From Lysinibacillus sp. OF-1 (lineage in GTDB: Bacteria > Bacillota > Bacilli > Bacillales_A > Planococcaceae), in contig NZ_CP102798.1 in assembly GCF_028356935.1 (NCBI RefSeq), positions 4,402,001-4,466,000 on the forward strand: a stretch of 64,000 nt of DNA, in the 5' to 3' direction. The notes beneath the pieces are model-generated. The model had not been told where the DNA came from, searched no databases, and saw nothing but the letters and a program-made list of their open reading frames with translations. Below, one piece after another: positions 50,520-59,455 of the stretch. Within the stretch, counting starts at the first letter, position 1, and every line of letters starts with the position of its first letter. Both the position numbers and the translations under genes were made by a program.

Positions 50520-51666
50520 ATATTGGTAAAATGATCTCAAATGTTGTACCGACATTTAATGTACTTTGGACGTTTACTTTCCCATGATGCTTTTCAACGA
50601 TGGTTCTGACAATAGATAAACCTAACCCAGAGCCACCCAACTCACGGGCTCGGGAGTGATCGACACGGTAAAACGGCTCAAAAATATAGTGTAGCTGATC
50701 ATTTGGTATCCCAATTCCTGAATCTGTAATTGTAATATGAGTAGCTCCATTCTTAACCTGTCCACGAACTTCAACCATTCCATTCTTGTGGTTGTACTTA
50801 ATCGCATTTTCAATCATATTAGAAAAAACTCTATAGAGTAATGTTTGATTTCCCGTTATCGTTTTCACGTCAATATCTACAGAAATAGCGATATTTTTTT
50901 CTATACATAAAGGCTGTAATTCTTGTGTAATCGTGTCTAACATTGCTTTGAGCTCAATATCATCAGAAAAATGTTCCGTTTGCTCATAAGCTAATGTTAA
51001 CAGATCGTTCACAACCTGGATGAGCCTTTGTGTGCCTTGCTCTGTCACCTCTAAATTTTCCTTATAATCTTCTACTGTTGGTGATTTTTCCAGTTTTAAA
51101 ACCTGGATACCTGCCTTCATGGTTGTTAGTGGTGTTTTCAATTCATGTGCTGCATTTGCGGCAAAGCTCTTTTGGTACAGAAACGATTTTTCTAGTCGAT
51201 CTAGCATGTGATTAAATGAAGCTGTAAGATCCCCTATTTCATCTTTTGTAGAAATATGTTCGATACGTTGAGCTAAATTATGTTCGCTTATATTTCCGAT
51301 TTTTTGACTAAGATCATGAACTGGCTTTAAAGCTCGACCAGCCACTACATAAATGGTAGCTATCCCTGCTACAATAATAATTAACATCCATATGACACTC
51401 TGATTGATAAATTTCTTTTTCGCTTCTCTTACATCCGTAATCTTTATTTGAGCAACGATATCATGATTCATCTTGGTTTCTACTGTCGCCTCATCTATGA
51501 TTTCTTTGTGAAGCCTATTTTCTTGATTGAGTATCGTTGTCGTAATAGGTTGAACAATTTTTTCCTCGGCACTATAAATGGATAGGAACGTTAACAAAAT
51601 TGTAACCACTACAAAAATACAGCCAGTTAAAAGGGTCAGCCTCATTCTTAATGTTAAGTTATTCAT
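50518..51666 (-). CDS. Sensor histidine kinase (second two-component system)
   Basis: About 382 residues from the ATG at 51666 (GAGG upstream). Helix 1 is at about 9-30, a short external loop of about 60 residues, helix 2 at about 90-110, HAMP at about 111-165, HisKA with His174 in FAANAAHELKTPLTTM, and the ATPase with SNMIENAIKYNH and GGSGLGLSIVRTIVEKHHG. Its ATG overlaps the regulator stop by eight bases (ATGAATAA). The short loop suggests it senses within or near the membrane. A secreted two-repeat protein encoded 205 bases upstream of the regulator may be linked. Confidence 0.87.
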   Translation of the reverse strand: MNNLTLRMRLTLLTGCIFVVVTILLTFLSIYSAEEKIVQPITTTILNQENRLHKEIIDEATVETKMNHDIVAQIKITDVREAKKKFINQSVIWMLIIIVAGIATIYVVAGRALKPVHDLSQKIGNISEHNLAQRIEHISTKDEIGDLTASFNHMLDRLEKSFLYQKSFAANAAHELKTPLTTMKAGIQVLKLEKSPTVEDYKENLEVTEQGTQRLIQVVNDLLTLAYEQTEHFSDDIELKAMLDTITQELQPLCIEKNIAISVDIDVKTITGNQTLLYRVFSNMIENAIKYNHKNGMVEVRGQVKNGATHITITDSGIGIPNDQLHYIFEPFYRVDHSRARELGGSGLGLSIVRTIVEKHHGKVNVQSTLNVGTTFEIILPI

Positions 51667-52351
51667 ATGAACCTCTATCATTTTCTGCAATGATATAACC
51701 TTGTCCTCGGATTGTCTGAATCACTTCTATTTCCCCCAAAACATCTGCCATTTTTTTTCGTAATGAATGGATATGGAACTTGAGTGAATTTGAAAATAAA
51801 TCCGTTTCACTGTCCCATACATGCTCTATCAACTCCTCTGAGCTAATGACTTTATTTTGATGTAGCATGAGATATTCTAGAATAGCATATTCCTTTTTGG
51901 TAACATGTATCATCTCACCATCCACTAAAACTATTTTCTTTGAGCTATCAAGTGTTATATTTTCAAAAGATATAATGGCGCTTTTTTGACTAAAAGACCG
52001 CCTTAATAAGTTGCGTATACGCGCATCCAACTCTTGAAAATCAAAGGGCTTTATTAAATAATCATTGGCTCCACAATCAAGACCCAATATTTTATCATGA
52101 ATAGCTGAACGTGCTGAAAGGATAAGTATTTTCACATCCTCGCTCTGAACTCGAATCTGCTCTAACACCTCTATGCCATCCATTTTGGGTAGGTTTAAGT
52201 CCAATATAATAAGGTCATATTCATTGATTTCGAATAATTCTAATGCTTCCTTACCATCAAAAGCTGTATCAACGGCATAGCCAGATTTCTTTAACCCTTT
52301 AGAGATGATCCTGGATAAGACAGCCTCATCTTCGACCAATAAAAGTTTCAT
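51659..52351 (-). CDS. OmpR-family response regulator (second two-component system)
   Basis: 230 residues. The receiver domain has the ED pair at 7-8, phospho-acceptor Asp51 in LIILDLNLPKMDG and Lys in YLIKPFD. The winged-helix domain ends QTIRGQGYIIAEND. AAAGGTGGAT precedes the ATG. It is the first gene of the operon. It resembles QseB/CiaR-type regulators in length and motifs; the target genes are not evident, though the adjacent secreted protein gene is a candidate. Confidence 0.87.
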   Translation of the reverse strand: MKLLLVEDEAVLSRIISKGLKKSGYAVDTAFDGKEALELFEINEYDLIILDLNLPKMDGIEVLEQIRVQSEDVKILILSARSAIHDKILGLDCGANDYLIKPFDFQELDARIRNLLRRSFSQKSAIISFENITLDSSKKIVLVDGEMIHVTKKEYAILEYLMLHQNKVISSEELIEHVWDSETDLFSNSLKFHIHSLRKKMADVLGEIEVIQTIRGQGYIIAENDRGSYE

Positions 52352-52517
52352 TCGTTCTATCCACCTTTAAAAATCAGACTTTTTTAACGACCCGTTAGTT
52401 TCATAAATTTTGCTAACAAACAAGTCCTACCCCTTTGTACTAGAATAGCCTACTTGAATGAGCTTTTAAAATAATTTAAGTCAACTAACACTTGTCTCTT
52501 TTACCTTTACATAGTAA

Positions 52518-52553
52518 GAAGCTTGTTTTGAAAGATCAAAACAAGCTTCTTTT
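52518..52553. terminator. Terminator of the secreted two-repeat protein gene
   Basis: GAAGCTTGTTTT / AAAACAAGCTTC perfect 12-base stem with an 8-base loop, three bases beyond the stop of the minus-strand gene. Confidence 0.78.
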
Positions 52554-52555
52554 CA

Positions 52556-52873
52556 TTACTTATCCTTTTCCCCGCCATCAACTATTGTAGTTGTCATCAT
52601 CACAGCACCCTCAGGAATAGCTGGCATTTCACCAGGTTCAAAGGTTTTTACGCTCACTTTGACTGATTCTTTTTCATCTACTTTTGTTTTTTTCATTAAC
52701 AAGCCTTTAGGAACCTCCTTTTTCTCCCCAGGCTTAAGTATCTTCACATCAGCCTTGATTGATTGTGCCCCTTTTTCATTCTCATCATTTGAAGAAGCTA
52801 ATGCAGAAAATGAAAAACCACCTGTTAATAAACCTAATGCTAGTGTTCCTACCCCTAATGCTCTTAATTTCAT
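52556..52873 (-). CDS. Small secreted protein with two internal repeats
   Basis: 105 residues. A Sec signal peptide ends at SALASS (about residue 26). The mature part has two copies of a roughly 24-residue unit, VKILKPGEKKEVPKGLLMKK (from about 43) and VKTFEPGEMPAIPEGAVMMT (from about 75). They share V-K-x3-PGE-x4-P-x-G-x2-M. I do not recognise the family. It lies upstream of and parallel to the second two-component system, separated by a terminator, so it may be a target or a signal-related partner of that system. This is inference. Confidence 0.65.
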   Translation of the reverse strand: MKLRALGVGTLALGLLTGGFSFSALASSNDENEKGAQSIKADVKILKPGEKKEVPKGLLMKKTKVDEKESVKVSVKTFEPGEMPAIPEGAVMMTTTIVDGGEKDK

Positions 52874-53094
52874 AAATATCCCTCCAAGAAAATGATTTGT
52901 AACAATGGTTACAGACCAAGTATATCGATTGCTAGGTTAGAGGAGGGTTAGATTTTATAATAATTGATGATTTCTTTTACATTCCTATAATGTTCAAAAT
53001 TTCGCTGACACATTTGTTTTGAATATTGATCATCATTCCTTTTTATAGTGTATTGACTTTTTTATATACTCTTCTTATGAATATAAATTCAATA

Positions 53095-53132
53095 AAAAAG
53101 GTGCGATTCTCCTGCTGATAGAATCGCACCTT
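53095..53132 (-). terminator. Terminator of the ABC-F gene
   Basis: AAGGTGCGATTCT / AGAATCGCACCTT stem followed on the minus strand by six T, five bases after the stop codon. Confidence 0.85.
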
Positions 53133-53137
53133 CCCAT

Positions 53138-54586
53138 TTAAAATATTTTATTACTTTCTATAGTAAACTGTAAATCTGCTACATTTGCGATAAAATTCTT
53201 ATCATGTGTCACGAAGATGATTGTTCCCTCATAAGCCATTATAAATTGCTCTAGCGCCTCTAATGCTTGAATATCTAAGAAGTTGGTTGGCTCATCCAGT
53301 AACAGTATATTAAAGTTCCCCAAAAACAGATAACAAAGCTGGAGTCGTATCGCTTCACCACCGCTTAATAACTTCACACTTTTTTGTATATCATTTCCTA
53401 CAAACTGCATGGAATTTAGAACACTTCGTAGAAAACCCTCATCGTAATCAGAACGATTTTTTAAAAATTGGAGGACCGTTTCCTCACTTTTAAATTGGTA
53501 GCTCATCTGATGAAAATAGCCTATTTTGGCCTTAGGGGAAATGGTTAACCCATCCCCATAGTTTGCAATATGTTGTAGTAATGTACTTTTTCCACAACCG
53601 TTACTACCTGCAAGCGCAACCTTTTTACCTAATGGTATTTGGAAGTTCACTTTATTCAATAGTAGTTTCCCTGGTACGTGTAAAGTGAATTGCTCTGCCA
53701 TAATCGGAAATTTATTGTGTAGTTCCAAAGCTTTCGATTGTCGAAAAACTATTTTTCTCTCTACCTGTACCGCATCTACTTTCTGAAGCTTCTCTATTCG
53801 ATGTTCTATCGCTTTGGCTGCACGTTGTACGCTTTTTTGACTCGTACCTTTGGACTTTGTCATAAACATACGATTCGGTTTTGCATGAGCTTCTCTTTTT
53901 GACATGCTCCCTGCTTGGGTAATTTTTTCAGCTTTTCTCATTTTTTTATCAACAGCTTGTTCAAGACGACTTCTTTCCTTCAAGTATAAGTCATGCGCCT
54001 GACTTTGTTGATCTCGCTCTACCTGCTTTTGCTGAGCATAATTACTATAATTTCCAGAATAAATATTTATTCTGCCCCCATCAACCTCCCAGATCGTTGT
54101 GACCAATTCATCTAGTACAGCACGATCATGGCTAATTAGTACAAGCGCTCCATAATAATAACGCAATTCATCCAGTAAAAACGAAATACCCTCTTGATCT
54201 AAATGTGTTGTTGGTTCATCAATGAGCAGTGCTTCCTCATAAGAAGAAAGTAATTGTGCTAACTTCAATCTCGTTTGCTCCCCACCACTTAGTCCTTCAG
54301 AATATGGAGGAACAGCTAATTTTCCTAATAACTGTGCCTCTACCTCTACGAACGTTGGTGCTTCCATTTGTTCAAAATATCCAAAATGAACATGACTCTT
54401 TAACATCCCACTCGTCGGCTGAATTTTGCTAGCAAGTAACTTCATTAATGTACTTTTTCCAGCACCATTTTTCCCAACGATGCCGATCCGATCGAATTGG
54501 TGAATAGCTAATTTTTCAATGTTTAAAATTTCTTTATCTAAATAATTTACGATTACATGCTCTAATTCAAAGCAAATTTTCTCCAT
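53138..54586 (-). CDS. ABC-F ribosome-protection ATPase (Msr/Vga-like antibiotic resistance)
   Basis: 482 residues, no membrane segment. There are two ATPase domains: Walker A GKNGAGKST (38-46), LSGGEQ (99-104) and LLIDEPTTHLD; then GSNGCGKST, LLSGGEAIRL and LLLDEPTNFLD. Between them is a long basic interdomain linker (about 190-290) with SKREAHAKPNRMFMTKSKGTSQKSVQR, typical of antibiotic-resistance ABC-F proteins. These bind the ribosomal E site and displace macrolides, lincosamides, pleuromutilins or streptogramins. CGGGAGG precedes the ATG. A 365-base leader with an ErmD-like peptide lies upstream, which points to macrolide-type induction. Confidence 0.88.
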   Translation of the reverse strand: MEKICFELEHVIVNYLDKEILNIEKLAIHQFDRIGIVGKNGAGKSTLMKLLASKIQPTSGMLKSHVHFGYFEQMEAPTFVEVEAQLLGKLAVPPYSEGLSGGEQTRLKLAQLLSSYEEALLIDEPTTHLDQEGISFLLDELRYYYGALVLISHDRAVLDELVTTIWEVDGGRINIYSGNYSNYAQQKQVERDQQSQAHDLYLKERSRLEQAVDKKMRKAEKITQAGSMSKREAHAKPNRMFMTKSKGTSQKSVQRAAKAIEHRIEKLQKVDAVQVERKIVFRQSKALELHNKFPIMAEQFTLHVPGKLLLNKVNFQIPLGKKVALAGSNGCGKSTLLQHIANYGDGLTISPKAKIGYFHQMSYQFKSEETVLQFLKNRSDYDEGFLRSVLNSMQFVGNDIQKSVKLLSGGEAIRLQLCYLFLGNFNILLLDEPTNFLDIQALEALEQFIMAYEGTIIFVTHDKNFIANVADLQFTIESNKIF

Positions 54587-54950
54587 ATTGCTACCTCCCG
54601 AAAATAAATCATTTCGTATCGATAGCTATGGTATCGATACGAGCTTTTAGTTAAAGCCCGTATCAAAAGAATAATAGCATATGCATTCTACCTTCCCCCT
54701 TATTGGGTAAATAAAAAACACAGACAATGTGCCTGTGATCTAAGTAACTGAGATATATTAGGAAAGTTGGCTCACTAAATAAAGGCGTGAGCTCCCTTTG
54801 TTGTGTTATGAAAGATGATTAAAAAAGGACAGACTATCCCGTATACTCTGGTTTCACAAACAGAGTTATTGACCCTATTCAGTTATTGGTTCAAAAAGGT
54901 AAAACGTAGTCTCATTGAATAGCCCATTTTTTTAATCCTCCTTAAAAGTG
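54587..54950 (-). promoter_or_regulatory. Attenuator leader of the ABC-F gene
   Basis: After the leader peptide stop the minus-strand RNA can form several hairpins. One is CACAGGCA/TGTCTGTG with six T (54737-54713), an intrinsic terminator. Next come GATACGGGCTT/AAGCTCGTATC and the perfect 10-base CGTATCGATA/TATCGATACG (54641-54615), which share CGTATC and so exclude one another. Another T6 tract lies at 54826-54821. The layout fits ribosome-stalling-controlled attenuation, as for erm and other ABC-F genes. The exact switching scheme is not established. Confidence 0.75.
54883..54927 (-). CDS. ErmD-type leader peptide MGYSMRLRFTFLNQ
   Basis: A 14-codon ORF with AAGGAGG (54943-54937) nine bases before its ATG and TAA at its end. 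Its product MGYSMRLRFTFLNQ matches, from memory, the ErmD leader MTHSMRLRFPTLNQ in length and in 10 of 14 residues. It includes the SMRLRF core with the Arg-x-Arg motif at which macrolide-bound ribosomes stall. It lies 297 bases upstream of the ABC-F start. The likely role is a macrolide sensor in cis. Confidence 0.87.
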   Translation of the reverse strand: MGYSMRLRFTFLNQ

Positions 54951-54958
54951 TTATGATT

Positions 54959-54986
54959 ATTATAAATATTTTTCCCAATTAGTCAA
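54959..54986 (-). promoter_or_regulatory. Promoter of the ABC-F leader transcript
   Basis: On the minus strand TTGACT (54986-54981) and TATAAT (54964-54959) are separated by 16 bases, a good sigma-A promoter placing the start near 54952, just before the leader peptide's ribosome site. Confidence 0.75.
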
Positions 54987-55123
54987 GGTCTCCCAGACTA
55001 AAGACATACAAAAAAAGGTCGATATATCATAAATGAACATTACAAAAAGTATATCATTTGGTGAAAACCTGATATAGTATGGATTTAAGAAAAAATCTAA
55101 ATTGATATGGTGGTGTTATGTGA

Positions 55124-55963
55124 ATGAAAAAATACGTAATGGATATTTTAATGATTATGCTTGGATCACTGCTCTTTGCCCTTGCAGTTAACTTATTTGT
55201 CATTCCGAATGATTTGGGTGAAGGCGGCGTAACAGGCTTAACAATTATTGCCTATTATCTTTTCGGATGGTCTCCGAGTATTGTCAGCTTTATCATGAAT
55301 GCAGCTTTACTAATGGTTGGCTATAAATTCCTAAATAGACAAACAACAATCTATACTATCATTGCGGTCTCTTTCCATTCTTTATTCTTACATTTAACAG
55401 AATCTTGGTCTATTTCCTCAGATGAGATTATCGTAAATACGATTTTTGGTGGCGTATTTGCCGGGGTTGGTATCGGCTTAATTATTAGAGTTGGTGGTAC
55501 AACAGCAGGTTCTACGATTTTAGCTAGAATTACCAACAAATACCTTGGTTGGAGTATTAGCTATGGACTTTTATTCTTTGATTTAATTGTTGCTTTTTCA
55601 TCTTATTTTATCATCGGTGCAGAGGCTTTAATGCTAACGATTATTATGCTCTATGTTGGTACAAAGGTGATGGAATTTGTGATTGAGGGCGTTAACCCTA
55701 AAAAAGCTGTTACCATTATCTCAAAGAAACCAGAAGACATTGCTGGACAGGTGACTGCTTATATGAACCGTGGAGTTACAGTTCTTTCAGGTCATGGCTA
55801 TTATACAAAGGAACAAAAAGAAATTCTGTATATCGTCATTAGTAAACAAGAAGTTGTGAAGCTCAAAAAAATTGTCAAAGAAGTCGATAAAGATGCCTTT
55901 ATTGCCATTCATGATGTAAGGGACGTTTTTGGAGAAGGCTTTATTGAACTAGCAAAATCTTAA
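55124..55963 (+). CDS. YitT-family membrane protein with DUF2179 domain
   Basis: 279 residues. Five to six helices fill residues 1-195 (LGSLLFALAVNLFVIPNDLGEGGVTGL is the YitT signature, in part). A cytoplasmic DUF2179 domain follows (VTIISKKPEDIAGQVTAYMNRGVTVLSGHGYYT ... ILYIVISKQEVVKLK). The family is widespread in Firmicutes and of unproven function, probably transport-related. GGTGGTG precedes the ATG. It is divergent from the ABC-F leader and ends at a terminator. Confidence 0.82.
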   Translation: MKKYVMDILMIMLGSLLFALAVNLFVIPNDLGEGGVTGLTIIAYYLFGWSPSIVSFIMNAALLMVGYKFLNRQTTIYTIIAVSFHSLFLHLTESWSISSDEIIVNTIFGGVFAGVGIGLIIRVGGTTAGSTILARITNKYLGWSISYGLLFFDLIVAFSSYFIIGAEALMLTIIMLYVGTKVMEFVIEGVNPKKAVTIISKKPEDIAGQVTAYMNRGVTVLSGHGYYTKEQKEILYIVISKQEVVKLKKIVKEVDKDAFIAIHDVRDVFGEGFIELAKS

Positions 55964-55970
55964 GACAGTC

Positions 55971-56009
55971 AAAACACCTTTTGTAAGTTACAACAAAAAG
56001 GTGTTTTTT
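55971..56009. terminator. Bidirectional terminator between yitT-like and ddl genes
   Basis: AAAACACCTTTTGT pairs with ACAAAAAGGTGTTTT and is followed by T residues, between convergent stops. Confidence 0.8.
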
Positions 56010-56013
56010 CTAT

Positions 56014-56922
56014 TTACCTATTTCTATCGATCTGTAAGGAGCTTTCAATAATACTGTCCAATAGTGCTGGATAACTGATGCCAGCAGCCAGTGCACTTTT
56101 TGGTAGAAGGCTATTTTGCGTCATCCCAGGCAATGTATTAACCTCTAACACATAAGGGACGCCATCCTTAATTAACATATCTACTCTAGCATAAACACTG
56201 CATCTTAAAGTCTTGTAGCTTAGCATCGCAGCTTTTGCCACACGATCATGAATCGCAAGTGGGAGTTCCACAGGCTCCTCTATTGTAGAAGCATCATCAT
56301 ATTTCGCCTGGTAGTCAAAAAATACTGCCGTATGTTTGATTGAAAGGACTGGCAAAAGCTTCTCATTGAGGATTGGGCATGTAATTTCGTCACCAATCAA
56401 GTACTGCTCAATAATGATTTCGTTATCCCACCTAAATACCTCTGCTACAGCAGTCAATAAGGCACTCTGATTATGGACAATTTGAACACCTACACTAGAG
56501 CCACCAGCATTTGGTTTCACTACAAGCGGATAACCAATAAGTTCTATATCCTGTAAGGGCAGCTCCTCTCCTTTGATGAGATGTATCCAATCTGGTGTTG
56601 CGACACCTTCATATCGCAATATTTTTTTAGCCATATTTTTATCCATGCACAAGCTACTTGCTAGAAGACCACTTCCTGTATAAGGAATACCCAATGTTTC
56701 TAGTACCCCTTGAATCGTACCATCCTCCCCAAACTTTCCATGCAGTGCTAACAAAGCGACATCAATGCCACGCACCTTATCAATTACCTCTTTGTTGTCA
56801 TCTAAAGTAATGGCAACAACCTCATATTTTTGCTTATCTAATTGAGCGACCATTTCTTTACCTGTCATAATGGAAACCTCCTTTTCAGAGGAAGTACCTC
56901 CCATAATTACGCCAACCTTCAT
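56014..56922 (-). CDS. ddl: D-alanine--D-alanine ligase
   Basis: 302 residues from the ATG at 56922 (GAGGGG upstream). ATP-grasp signatures are GGTSSEKEVSIMTG at the start, HGKFGEDGTIQGVLE, YTGSGLLASSLCMDK, VVKPNAGGSSVGV and LEVNTLPGMTQNSLLPKSA. The omega-loop Tyr/Lys residues appear as FDYQAKYDD, and YTGSG keeps the Ser that usually favours D-Ala as second substrate rather than D-lactate. It makes the dipeptide for peptidoglycan. It begins five bases after a MocR-type gene and is probably regulated by it, as ddl is by DdlR in Brevibacillus. Whether this is the only ddl of the genome cannot be told. Confidence 0.87.
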   Translation of the reverse strand: MKVGVIMGGTSSEKEVSIMTGKEMVAQLDKQKYEVVAITLDDNKEVIDKVRGIDVALLALHGKFGEDGTIQGVLETLGIPYTGSGLLASSLCMDKNMAKKILRYEGVATPDWIHLIKGEELPLQDIELIGYPLVVKPNAGGSSVGVQIVHNQSALLTAVAEVFRWDNEIIIEQYLIGDEITCPILNEKLLPVLSIKHTAVFFDYQAKYDDASTIEEPVELPLAIHDRVAKAAMLSYKTLRCSVYARVDMLIKDGVPYVLEVNTLPGMTQNSLLPKSALAAGISYPALLDSIIESSLQIDRNR

Positions 56923-56926
56923 TTTC

Positions 56927-58374
56927 TCAACCCCTCTTATCATTTTTCAATGTATCACCTATGATTTGAATACCACGAACAATATCGTCATCTGCTAAAC
57001 GAGAAAAACCTAAACGAAATGTATTACTGCCTTTCCCATTTGTGAAAAATACATCTCCTGGGTAAAACACTACGCCCTTGTCATAGCACTTCTCCAGTAG
57101 CAGACGTGCATCAATTCCCTCTTCTAGCTCTATAAAAAGATGGAGCCCACCATCTCCTGTGATTCTACTAAACGGAATGAATTGCATACAGGCTTGACGA
57201 GCAAGCTCATATTTTTTTTATAGACAGACCTTGCCTTCTTTAAATATTTTTCAAAATAGCCATCCTGCAAATATTGATATAATACCGCCTGATCGAGTGT
57301 TGACGTATGAATCGTTCGAGCTCTTTTCATGCTTTCTAAGCAGTCGATTAACGCCTTATCTGCTAAAATCCAGCCAACACGTAAGCCTGGGAAAAGTATT
57401 TTAGAAAAGCTGCCAATATAGACAATGTTATTACCTTTACCACTAAAAGCGATCAGCGGCGCCAAATGAGCGCTTAAATACCTTAATTCCTCATTAAAGC
57501 CATCCTCTACGACGGGAATTTGATATTTTGCAAAAAGCTGAAAAATAGCATTCCGTTTTTCTGAGGAAGTAACAATTCCAGTAGGATTATGATAAGACGG
57601 AATGAGATAGGCAAAATCAAATTCTTTTGCTGCTAAGGCTTTTTCCACCTGGTCCATATCAATACCATCATCTTTCATATCAATGCCATGTATCTCTAAC
57701 CCATGCAAACGGAAAAGCTTTAATGCTGCGTGGTGTGTAGGATTTTCACATAGTACACGCCCTGATTTTTTAGCTAAAGAGGACAATAAAATATCTAGCC
57801 CCTCTGTAAAACCATTTGTAATGACAATATCTTTATTAGAAATGTCTACACCCTTCAATTCCATATAACTGAGAAGATAGTCAATTAAAGGCTTATAGCC
57901 CTTTGCATAGCCATAGTTTAAGACAACATCTCCTTCAATCGACATTCTTGTAAGAAACGCCCTTTTGAAATTTTCAACATCAAAAAGCTTTTCTTCCGGG
58001 GCAATACTAGTGAAGGAGATCATTCCTTTTTGCCACTGTATATCTTGTCGTAATAAATCAATTTCATCTGCTAATAAAGTGGTTGCATTCAGCCTTTGCT
58101 TCCAGTCCATTTCAATAGACGCTGTTTTCAATGGCGTGACCTTCCCTACAAAATGCCCTATTCCCTTCTTTGCATAGATGATGCCATCTAGCTCTAATTC
58201 GGCATATGCGTTCAAGACCGTATTTCTACTGATTGATAATAGCTTACTAAGTTCACGGGTAGATGGAAGCTTTTGATGTTCTAACAGATGCCCTTTGACA
58301 ATCATATCTTGAACATAATCCTTCAATTGCACATAAACCGGACGTTCATCCATAAGCTTAAAATCACTAAACAC
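56927..58374 (-). pseudogene. MocR-family regulator interrupted by a frameshift in an A8 run
   Basis: The frame from the GTG at 58374 has a GntR winged helix (1-70) and an aminotransferase-like domain with IPSYHNPTG and SFSKILFPGLRVG. At the run of eight A (plus-strand T 57212-57219) the frame changes; nine A would give YKKKYELARQACMQFIP and continue into the downstream frame (GDGGLHLFIELEEGIDARLL ... TLKNDKRG) to 56927. The whole protein would be about 480 residues, DdlR-like. As written the product ends 16 bases into the wrong frame's tail. It may be a mutation, a base-calling error, or a transcriptional-slippage site. Confidence 0.78.
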
Positions 58375-58672
58375 TTCCTAACCCCCTTGCTTCATTTTTT
58401 CATAACCCTTGCCAACCTAAAAGGTCCACCTATTATGTAATTTCCAGTTAGAGTGGTTGCTCCTCTTTCTATCATATTTCAATAGTATGGTGTGTATATC
58501 AAGAAAACCCTACGCTATGTAGCATGAAATATAGGAGTTTAAAATTTATCATATACAGTTAGACAAAGCTAGAAACGAACTGTTTTCATTTTAACAAGAG
58601 GAATAACCTCCTGTTTATTATGCTATAGTGTATTTATGGGTAATTTTTCAAAAATTAGAAAGGAGCTATGAA

Positions 58673-59455
58673 ATGGATGAAATTTTAACGATTACGAATT
58701 TAACGAAGAGTTATGGAAACAAAGAAATCTTGAGGGGGATTGACCTTCATGCAGCTAGAGGGGAAATCATCGGTTACATTGGTCCTAATGGCGCTGGTAA
58801 AAGTACGACTGTAAAACTTATTCTAGGGCTAGAAGGTGATTATGGCGGAGAAATTAAGCTCTTTGGAAAAAGCATAGGGCAAGATCATATTGATTATAAA
58901 CGAAAAATTGGCTACGTTCCCGAAATCGCTGATGTTTATGACAATTTAACAGGCTATGAGTATTTAACCTTTATTGGACAGCTTTATGGTTTAGAGCTAG
59001 AAGAGGCGGCTGACAAATCCAAATCACTAATGGAATTATTCGGGGTTGGTGAAGCATACCATTCTAGAATTTCCTCCTATTCAAAGGGTATGCGCCAAAA
59101 ACTACTCATCATTGCAAGCCTTATACATAATCCAGACCTACTATTTTTAGACGAACCTATCAATGGCTTAGATGCAAACAGTGTCATGATTTTTAAAGAA
59201 ATTTTAACGCAGCTGGCTGCCAACGGAAAAACCATATTTTACTCATCTCATATTATGGATGTGGTTGAAAAAATCAGTAGCCGTATCATTCTTCTGTATG
59301 AAGGAAAAATTGCAGCAGACGGAACATTTGCCCAACTACAAGCAGATAATACCGAAGGAACATTAGAAAGAATTTTTAACCAGTTAACTGGATTTCATGA
59401 GCATCAGGAAATCGGAGAGAAATTTGTGTCCATCGTCCGAGGAGTTCAATCATGA
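58673..59455 (+). CDS. ABC transporter ATPase
   Basis: 260 residues from the ATG at 58673 (AAGGAG upstream). Walker A GPNGAGKSTT, signature SYSKGMRQKLLIIASLI, Walker B LLFLDEPINGLDAN and the switch YSSHIMDVVEKI are present. Its stop overlaps the next start by four bases (ATGA), so it forms a two-gene exporter with the 540-residue permease. It is divergent from the MocR gene. The 298-base gap upstream (58375-58672) holds promoters but no gene. Confidence 0.85.
   Translation: MDEILTITNLTKSYGNKEILRGIDLHAARGEIIGYIGPNGAGKSTTVKLILGLEGDYGGEIKLFGKSIGQDHIDYKRKIGYVPEIADVYDNLTGYEYLTFIGQLYGLELEEAADKSKSLMELFGVGEAYHSRISSYSKGMRQKLLIIASLIHNPDLLFLDEPINGLDANSVMIFKEILTQLAANGKTIFYSSHIMDVVEKISSRIILLYEGKIAADGTFAQLQADNTEGTLERIFNQLTGFHEHQEIGEKFVSIVRGVQS

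Noticed and set aside
56014-56922. Vancomycin-type D-Ala-D-Lac ligase
   Set aside because: Active-site motifs look like ordinary Ddl and there are no vanH or vanX homologues nearby.
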